Assembly: GCA_963785035.1 (NCBI GenBank)
Contig: CAWATG010000004.1
Span: forward strand, 620,001-684,000
Length of the DNA stretch: 64,000 nucleotides
Direction of reading: 5' to 3'
Source: CAWATG01 sp963785035
GTDB taxonomy: Bacteria; Actinomycetota; Acidimicrobiia; IMCC26256; CAWATG01
The first letter of the stretch is position 1, and the number at the start of each line of letters is the position of its first letter. Below the pieces are notes generated by a model. The model did not search any database. It was not told the DNA's origin and was given only the letters and a program-made list of their open reading frames with translations. Made by a program: the position numbers and the translations under genes. Shown here piece after piece: positions 58,022 through 64,000 of the stretch.

Positions 58022-59350
58022 TCAGGGAATGATGTCGGCGGGCGCCGTGGTGACGGTCGTCGCAGGTGGCTTTGTCGTTATCACCGCTGCGCCATGCTCG
58101 AATCCTGCACCGATGGCGAATGCGCCGCTACCAGCACCCAGACCGTTGACGGGCACTGGGGTGAAGCGGCTGGTCGTTGTCCCATCACCAAGTTGACCCT
58201 GGTCGTTCAGGCCCCACGCCCACACCGACCCGTCGGATTTCAAGGCCATGTTGTGGTGGTACGACGCTGTGATTGCAACAACGCCGCTCGCCGCGCCGAA
58301 GCCGGACACCTGTACGGGCGTACGGCGGATTTCAGCAGTGCCATCGCCAACGCCGCCGTCGTAATTGGCGCCCCATGCCAGCACCGTCCCGTCAGCCTTC
58401 AAGGCGAGACTGTGGACACCGCCGCCGCTGATCGCAGTGACACCGCTGCCCTCGCCCAAACCCACAACAGGAACCGGCGTCAGGCGATCGGTCGTCGTGC
58501 CGTCACCGAGGTTCGCATGCACATTGATACCCCACGACCAAACCGAGCCGTCGCGCTTCAACGCGAGGCTGTGGTAGTAGCTCCCACTGACCGCCACTAC
58601 TCCACTGCCGGCCGCCATACTTGTCACGACGACCGGGTGGAGAAGGTCGGTGGTGGTGCCGTCGCCGACCTGACCGTGGGTGTTCTTTCCCCACGCAAGC
58701 ACGGTTCCGTCGGACCTGAGTGCGAGACTGTGCCGGCCCCGCGTACTGATTGCCGTGACGCCGCTTCCTGGACCGAGGCCCTTGACGCGCTTGGGAACCC
58801 GGCCAGGGACCAGCGTGTCGTTGCCAAGCTCGCCGGACGAGTTCCGTCCCCAAGCGAGGACCGTGCCGTCCGACTTGAGTGCAAGGCTGTGATCGGCGCC
58901 TGCTTGGATCGCAATGACCTTGCTCCCCGCGCCAAGCCCCACTACGGGGGTCGCGCGTGTCGGATCGTCGGTTGTTCCGTTCCCAACCTGTCCGTGGGCG
59001 TTCGAACCCCACGCCAGGACCGTTCCGTCGGCTTTCAGCGCCAAACCGTGGTCGTCACCGAGGCTGATCTCGACCACGCCACTGTCGGCGCCGAGTCCGA
59101 GCACGGTGACCGGCGACGTCCGGGTGACACTCGTGTCATCGCCGAGGCCGCCTCGGCGGTTGAGGCCCCACGTCACGGTCGCGCCCGCGCGTACGGTTTG
59201 CGCACCGGCAACCTTGGGCCGCCGGACCGATGAGGAGCCGCTGTCCTGCGACGAAAACGGGGAAACCACGACCCAGATGGCGCCAATCAGCAGTGCCGCC
59301 ATGACGGCCAGCATCGTTCGGCCCGGACCTGTCTTCACCCACCGCGACAT
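58022..59350 (-). CDS. membrane-anchored RCC1-repeat beta-propeller protein
   Basis: A 443-residue protein. After MSRWVKTGPGRTMLAV comes one membrane helix (AVMAALLIGAIWVVV). Six near-regular RCC1 repeats follow (pattern HSLALKADGTVLAWG and GQVGDGTTTD), completed by an N-terminal TVTWG and a C-terminal GAGFEHGAAVI that probably close a seven-blade propeller. The tail is Thr/Pro-rich. Start ATG 59350 is chosen because the helix follows it; no clear Shine-Dalgarno is seen. The extracellular propeller may bind a protein or glycan. Bacterial RCC1 proteins are common but mostly uncharacterised. Confidence 0.88.
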   Translation of the reverse strand: MSRWVKTGPGRTMLAVMAALLIGAIWVVVSPFSSQDSGSSSVRRPKVAGAQTVRAGATVTWGLNRRGGLGDDTSVTRTSPVTVLGLGADSGVVEISLGDDHGLALKADGTVLAWGSNAHGQVGNGTTDDPTRATPVVGLGAGSKVIAIQAGADHSLALKSDGTVLAWGRNSSGELGNDTLVPGRVPKRVKGLGPGSGVTAISTRGRHSLALRSDGTVLAWGKNTHGQVGDGTTTDLLHPVVVTSMAAGSGVVAVSGSYYHSLALKRDGSVWSWGINVHANLGDGTTTDRLTPVPVVGLGEGSGVTAISGGGVHSLALKADGTVLAWGANYDGGVGDGTAEIRRTPVQVSGFGAASGVVAITASYHHNMALKSDGSVWAWGLNDQGQLGDGTTTSRFTPVPVNGLGAGSGAFAIGAGFEHGAAVITTKPPATTVTTAPADIIP

Positions 59351-59488
59351 GAACGTGGATTCTACTGTCCGTTTCGCCCCCGTTGGGCCGTTCCTAACGG
59401 TAGAGCGGTTTGCCGGGCAGCACTGCTCGAACTCTGGCCCCAACGGCGAAAGCTAGGTAGCGTCAGGCGACGAAACCGGGGGGTTCTC

Positions 59489-61860
59489 ATGTCACAAGCG
59501 TCGTTCAAGGACCTGCATGTTGTTGATCTGACTGATCTTCGAGGCGCCATGTGTGGGCGCCTCTTGGCTGATCTGGGTGCAGATGTCATCAAGATTCAGC
59601 AGCCAAATGTGACTAAGGAACAGATGGAGTCGAACGGTTTTCGGTTCCGAAATGCCAACAAGCGGGGCATGGCGCTGGATCTCCGAACTCCCGACGGTCA
59701 GGCGAGCCTCGATTCACTCTTGGCCGATGCCGACATCCTGATTGAGAATTTCGGGGTTCGTGGCCATCTCGAGCACGGTCTCCAGCCGGACCGGATCGCC
59801 ACGCGGCACCCACACCTCATCCATGTGGCGCTTTCGGATTTCGGCCTCACCGGTCCTCGTTCTTCCTGGCACCTCGAGCCACTTCCCGCGTTTGCCGCTT
59901 CAGGGGCCCTCCACGTCAGCGGCTTTCGGGAGTTGGCCCCGTGCTGGCTTCCCGGACATATCGCGCACGACTGCGGGTCGGTTTTCGGGGCTGTCGGGGC
60001 CCTCGCTGCGGTGCTCGACCGTCGTCGCCATGGTCACGGCCAGGTTGTCGAGGTCAGCGTGCAGGAGGCCGCACTCTCGGGTACCAATCTTTGGTCGCTC
60101 GCGCTCGAAAGCTATTTACACATCAATCCTTTCCTTCCGTACGAGGGACACCGAAACGCCGATGGTTCCTATTGGGTGTTCCCCGCCAAAGACGGCTGGG
60201 TCCGTTCGGTGATCGGAAGCCCCCGCCAGTGGGATGGATTTCGTGCGCTCATCGGCGAGCCCGAAGAACTCGCGGGCCCCGAATGGAACGATCACATCTT
60301 CCGCCTGATGAATGGCGATGTCATTCGCCTCATCGCACAAGAACGTCTCGTCGATCGGACCCGAGCGGAGTTGTTCGCCGAGGCATTGGCACTCGGTACG
60401 ACTATCGGCGTCCTGCATACTCCCTCCGAATTTGTTGCACATCAACAGACACGACTTCGCGAGTGCTTTACGTACCCGGACTTTGCAGGTATCGCCGGTG
60501 CACCATTCGCAACGACGCCGTACAAGCTCTCGGGGACGCCGACGTCACTACGCCGAGCCGCTCCGGAGTTCGGCGAGCACGACGTGACTGGATTCCAACC
60601 GCGAGCCACTGGGACACCGCCCATCTCGCTCAAACGGCGCAGCGCGCGACGTGACGAACCCCGAGGGCGACCTTCTCCTCGGAGGTGTTCGCGGTCGTGG
60701 AGTTCGGCGCGGCCGCGGTCGTACCGGAGATGTGCGGTGTGCTCTCGGAGCTCGGCGCCGACGTCATCAAGGTTGAGTCGCTCGCGCATCCCGACGTGTT
60801 GCGCTCTGCCGCCGGTGGCCCGCAACTCAACGCGTCATTCGCGTTCAACTGCGAAGGTCGCGGTCGACGTAGCGTTGCGATCGATATCACCACCGAGCGC
60901 GGGCGCGACGTAGCGCTCGCACTGTGCGCAACGGCCGATATCGTCGCCGAGAATTTCCGAGGTGGGGTCCTCGAACGTGCTGGACTCGGATATGAGGCCG
61001 TGCGAGCCGTGAACCCGTCGGTCATCTACGTTGCGTCACAGGGCTACGGGCGCGGCGGACCGTACGGCGAGATGCCGGCATTTGGTCCGCTCAACGCCGG
61101 CTTCGCAGGTCTGCACCACCTGTGGAATCACCCGGAGGCGCCCTATCCATGCGGCAGCTCGCTCAACCACCCCGATCACATTGCGGGGAAGCTGTTGGCC
61201 GTCCCAGTCCTGGCCGCGCTCATCCATCGCCAGGACACCGGCGAGGGACAACTGATCGACATGGCACAGACCGAGGCTGCTGCCTATCTCCTCGGCGAGG
61301 TGTACATCGATGCAGCGCTCAGTGGTGTAGAACCAGGTGCGAACGGCAATCGCAGCACTACCGCGGCACCCCACAATGTCTATCCAGCACTCGGCGAGGA
61401 TCGCTGGATTGCCATTGCGGTTTCGGATGACGAAGCATGGCAACGCCTCGTCGATGTCGTCGGCTGGGAATGGGATGACTCGCTCAGCACCCTTGCAGGA
61501 CGACTTGGCGCCGTGGACAAACTCGACGCTCGACTCAGCGAGTGGACCCGGCAGCACACGCCCGACGCGGCATCCGCGCTCTTGCAAGCGCAGGGCATTT
61601 CGGCGATGACCGTGATGGGGCCGATCGACCATCACGCGGACCCCCATCTCGCCGAGCGTGGTTTCATCGTCGAGCTCCAGCATCCCGAGGTGGGGACGGA
61701 ACGTCACGCGGGCAATCCGCTGCGCATGTCGCGCGTGTGCCAACGGACCGCGCAAAGCGCGCCCTGCCTCGGCGCAGACACGGACGAGGTACTGACCGCG
61801 GTACTCGGGTATTCGACCGACACCGTTACCGAGCTGATCGAGGCCGCCGTCTGTCACTGA
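59489..61860 (+). CDS. double-domain CaiB/BaiF CoA-transferase; frameshift between about 60600 and 60680
   Basis: Two class III CoA-transferase domains, about 790 residues, with the same layout as 5329-7741. Domain 1 starts MSQASFKDLHVVDLTDLRGA, has RLLADLGADVIKIQQPN, GHGQVVEVSVQEAALSG and a linker after LRRAAPEFGEHDVTG. Domain 2 starts VFAVVEFGAAAVVPEMC, has GVLSELGADVIKVESLA, GLGYEAVRAVNPSVIYVASQ and GEGQLIDMAQTEAAAYL. The frame of domain 1 continues without sense into domain 2, so one base is wrong between 60600 and 60680, or a separate gene starts at GTG 60685. The pairing with the other double-domain gene argues for one fused protein. Confidence 0.82.
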
Positions 61861-61878
61861 ACAGCAGGCCACGCCTCC

Positions 61879-62403
61879 TCAAGCTGGCGCAGACTCCATT
61901 GCCAGAAGTGCTGCCTTCATCTCGCTGCCGCCGAGGTACTGGCCGATGCTGCCGTCGCTCCGCACGACGCGGTGGCAGGGTACGACGATAGGAATTGGAT
62001 TCTGGGCGCATGCGGTACCGACAGCGCGCACCGCCTGCGCGTGACCGATTGCGTTGGCAACTGCGGCGTACGTCGTGGTGGAGCCGTACGGGATAGATCC
62101 AAGATGCAGCACCACATCACGGCGGAGTCCCTCTGCGAGTTGCAGATCGATCGCAAGTTCGAAGCATTGGCGCCGACCGTCGAAGTACTCGTCGAACTGT
62201 CGTGCGACATCGTCGGTGCAGTGTGGAGAGGGCACTGTCGACGAACCAATGTCGCGTGAGAGGTTCGCAAGGACCTGGTCGTGATCCTCCCGTTCGAATG
62301 CCACACGGACAACGCCCTCGACCGTCACTGCGACCAGGAGCGCACCAAAGGGGCTCTCCACGATGCGATATGCAACACCGAGTCCTGCAATGTCAGAGCC
62401 CAT
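61879..62403 (-). CDS. ogt: methylated-DNA--[protein]-cysteine S-methyltransferase
   Basis: A 174-residue suicide repair protein that takes alkyl groups from O6-alkylguanine. The N-terminal ribonuclease-like half has VESPFGALLVAVTVEGV. The C-terminal half has IPYGSTTTYAAVANAIG, RAVGTACAQNPIPI and the active-site VVPCHRVVRSDG. ATG 62403 is used; an upstream frame exists but has no sense. It is divergent from the ars operon across 99 bp. Confidence 0.95.
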   Translation of the reverse strand: MGSDIAGLGVAYRIVESPFGALLVAVTVEGVVRVAFEREDHDQVLANLSRDIGSSTVPSPHCTDDVARQFDEYFDGRRQCFELAIDLQLAEGLRRDVVLHLGSIPYGSTTTYAAVANAIGHAQAVRAVGTACAQNPIPIVVPCHRVVRSDGSIGQYLGGSEMKAALLAMESAPA

Positions 62404-62468
62404 CGCGCAGTTCCTTCCGAGTCGTGTTCGGCGACACCGAGACCGTCCTATTAACTCAGCAGAATTTG

Positions 62469-62486
62469 ACTCATTAGTTCGTGAGT
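62469..62486 (+). promoter_or_regulatory. candidate ArsR operator
   Basis: Inverted repeat ACTCA-8 nt-TGAGT, 17 bp before the arsR-like start, in an AT-richer segment (62450-62490) that also repeats AACTCA. ArsR-type repressors bind short palindromes of this kind near their own promoter. The arms are only 5 bp, so chance is possible. Confidence 0.35.
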
Positions 62487-62502
62487 TTCTACCGTTGACC
62501 GC

Positions 62503-63174
62503 ATGGCCTTGACCGTTCAAGAGCGTGCAGCCTGCCATGCGGCGCTGGGCGATCCGATCCGATTGGCGATCGTAGATGAGTTGAGCTGCTCCGATCGCGC
62601 TCCCGTCGAGCTGCGTCGGCTGCTGCACGTCGAGTCGAATGCGTTGGCCCACCACCTCGACGTGCTCGAACGCGTCGGCTTGATCGAACGGTGGCATTCG
62701 AGTGGTGACCGTCGCCGCCGTTACCTCCGGCTCCGCCACGATTCCCTGAACCGATACCTCTCCCCCGGACGCAACCGGCAGCCCCAACAAGCGCTGTTCG
62801 TCTGCACCCACAACTCGGCACGCAGCCAACTCGCCGCGGCGCTCTGGCGCACAATGACCGAAGCGCCCGCCGAGTCAGCCGGTACACATCCTGCGGCGTC
62901 CGTACATCCGGGAGCGGTTGCCGCAGCGCGCCGTGCAGGTCTGGACCTGTCGAGCGAATTGCCCCGACACGTGCACGACATCGCCATGCTGCCTCCACTC
63001 GTCGTGACCGTCTGCGACCAGGCTCATGAAGAACTCGAACCTGAGCGTTCGTGGCTGCACTGGTCGACCGCAGATCCCGTTGAACAGACCACTGCGGACG
63101 CATTCGACGCAACCGTGCATTCGCTACGCGCCCGCATCGCGACCTTCATCGGCACGACTGCGAAGGCTTCGTGA
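62503..63174 (+). CDS. fused ArsR-family repressor and arsenate reductase-type (LMW phosphatase fold) protein
   Basis: A 223-residue fusion. Residues 1-85 are a winged helix: CHAALGDPIRLAIVDELSCS, PVELRRLLHVESNALAHHLD and VLERVGLIERWHSSGDRRR. Residues 97-215 are a low-molecular-weight phosphatase fold: ALFVCTHNSARSQLAAALW (C-x5-R), GTHPAASVHPGAVAAARRAG and LVVTVCDQAHEEL. ATG 62503 begins the operon and the stop overlaps the aquaporin start (GTGA). No clear Cys-based As(III) site is seen in the DNA-binding half. The fusion could couple arsenate reduction with derepression. Confidence 0.9.
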   Translation: MALTVQERAACHAALGDPIRLAIVDELSCSDRAPVELRRLLHVESNALAHHLDVLERVGLIERWHSSGDRRRRYLRLRHDSLNRYLSPGRNRQPQQALFVCTHNSARSQLAAALWRTMTEAPAESAGTHPAASVHPGAVAAARRAGLDLSSELPRHVHDIAMLPPLVVTVCDQAHEELEPERSWLHWSTADPVEQTTADAFDATVHSLRARIATFIGTTAKAS

Positions 63175-63923
63175 GTAACTCACCCGCCCTGGACAAAACC
63201 GAACTTGCCACTGAGGTCGAGACCGGCACTGGTGCAATGGGTCTCGACCTCAGCCGTCGCCTGGTCGCCGAGGCACTCGGAACGTGCTTGTTGGTCATCG
63301 CCGTGGTTGGCTCGGGGATCATGGCGCACGACCTCTCGCCCAACGACGTCGGTCTCCAACTCCTCGAGAATGCGGCTGCGACAGCGGGCGCGCTCATCGG
63401 CCTGATCCTCATGTTCGGCGCCGTTTCGGGCGCGCACTTCAACCCAGTTGTCACACTCGTCGACCGTCTGCTCGGCACCATCTCGTCTCGAGACGGAGCG
63501 CTCTATGCGGTCTTTCAGACGCTTGGCGGTTGTATCGGTACGGTTCTTGCAAATCTGATGTTCGAGCTCGATGCCATCAGCATTTCGACCAACGATCGTT
63601 CTTCAGGTGCGCACTGGCTTTCCGAGGTCATCGCGACGGTGGGATTGTTGTTGGTCATCCATGGTTGCGTCCGCACCGGTCGCGCATCGGCGGTGCCGTT
63701 CGCTGTCGGCGCGTGGATCGGCGGCGCGTACTGGTTCACCTCCTCGACGAGCTTCGCGAACCCGGCTGTCACAGTCGCACGGACCCTGTCGGATTCCTTC
63801 GCAGGGATCAAACCCAGTGCGGCGCCCATGTTCGTCGCAATGCAACTGTGCGGTGCGCTGGTCGCGCTCGGACTCGTCCGCTTCCTCTATCCCAACAATG
63901 CCTCCGAGGTCAACGATGACTGA
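63171..63923 (+). CDS. aquaporin-family channel (ArsR-operon type)
   Basis: A 250-residue MIP-family channel with six hydrophobic segments and two half-helix motifs: GAHFNPVVTL (NPV, a variant of NPA) and SFANPAVTVARTLSDSF (NPA plus the conserved Arg). In some bacteria an aquaporin (AqpS) replaces ArsB and lets arsenite leave down its gradient; position between two arsC-like genes fits this. GTG 63171 overlaps the upstream TGA, and its stop overlaps the next ATG by 8 bp. No ArsB or ACR3 gene is visible in the window. Confidence 0.92.
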   Translation: MSNSPALDKTELATEVETGTGAMGLDLSRRLVAEALGTCLLVIAVVGSGIMAHDLSPNDVGLQLLENAAATAGALIGLILMFGAVSGAHFNPVVTLVDRLLGTISSRDGALYAVFQTLGGCIGTVLANLMFELDAISISTNDRSSGAHWLSEVIATVGLLLVIHGCVRTGRASAVPFAVGAWIGGAYWFTSSTSFANPAVTVARTLSDSFAGIKPSAAPMFVAMQLCGALVALGLVRFLYPNNASEVNDD

Positions 63924-64000
63924 TACAGCGCAGCCGAGTACGCAACACCACCGCCCTGAGGTGCTCTTCGTCTGTGTGCACAACGCCGGACGCTCCCAAA
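63916..64000 (+). CDS. arsenate reductase-type LMW phosphatase, 5' part
   Basis: The first 28 codons of a low-molecular-weight phosphatase-fold protein, cut by the window edge. It starts MTDTAQPSTQHHRPEVLF and reaches VCVHNAGRSQ, the C-x5-R phosphate loop of arsenate reductases. ATG 63916 overlaps the aquaporin stop. It is a second such domain in the operon after the ArsR fusion. Confidence 0.85.
   Translation, partial: MTDTAQPSTQHHRPEVLFVCVHNAGRSQ

Noticed and set aside
58150..59250. Regularly repeated sequence considered as a CRISPR array or DNA repeat
   Set aside because: The repeats are imperfect, about 150-160 bp apart, and encode RCC1 propeller blades in frame. There is no spacer/repeat structure.
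60685..61860. Second half of the CoA-transferase pair as an independent gene from GTG 60685
   Set aside because: No ribosome-binding site is seen, the first domain's frame runs on without sense, and the parallel gene at 5329-7741 supports a fusion. It remains possible but less likely.

Overview
The window reads as one continuous stretch of a high-GC actinobacterial chromosome. Acidimicrobiia or a relative is my best guess. The basis is frequent GTG/TTG starts, tightly coupled ATGA/GTGA gene junctions, and the density of CaiB/BaiF CoA-transferases, acyl-CoA dehydrogenases, SDRs and amidohydrolase_2 proteins. Taxonomy is inference. I saw no tRNA, rRNA, CRISPR array or insertion sequence.

Region 1 (1-34 kb) is largely catabolic. 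It starts with the 3' end of a beta-carbonic anhydrase and a branched-chain-type solute-binding protein. A leftward operon follows: aldehyde dehydrogenase, double-domain CoA-transferase, zinc alcohol dehydrogenase and a pair of acyl-CoA dehydrogenases. A second leftward operon holds acyl-CoA synthetase, CoA-transferase, YtcJ-like amidohydrolase and an extended crotonase. Next is a Liv-type ABC importer with a fused LivH-LivM permease, LivG, LivF and two tandem paralogous binding proteins. From 22 to 34 kb come three amidohydrolase_2 proteins, two acyl-CoA synthetases, a CoA-transferase, three SDRs, a 3-hydroxyacyl-CoA dehydrogenase and a TetR regulator. Together these suggest import of a carboxylic or cyclic acid, its activation by CoA ligation or CoA transfer, and beta-oxidation-like breakdown. 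The substrate cannot be read from sequence.

Region 2 (34-46 kb) is signalling and iron. Three paralogous membrane receptors with HAMP-GGDEF-EAL architecture surround a patatin-like phospholipase and an FTR1 iron permease/cupredoxin pair. That pair has a good match to an IdeR/DtxR box over its promoter.

Region 3 (46-64 kb) is mixed. It contains a secreted alpha/beta hydrolase, a BNR-repeat propeller translationally coupled to a MoaD/ThiS-like protein, and a leftward cell-envelope redox/metal group (VOC protein, DUF305, CHASE histidine kinase, DsbB, thioredoxin-like protein, His-rich membrane protein). These are followed by a CYTH-CHAD protein, a DEAD-box helicase, an RCC1 propeller, a second double-domain CoA-transferase and an O6-alkylguanine methyltransferase. 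The window ends in an ars operon with an ArsR-ArsC fusion, an aquaporin and a second ArsC cut by the window edge.

A dominant property of this sequence is single-base frameshifts. About two dozen genes of unrelated families are split by one-base indels, several in homopolymers, while codon-level conservation continues on both sides. I treat these as probable draft-assembly errors and annotate such genes over their full span as CDS.
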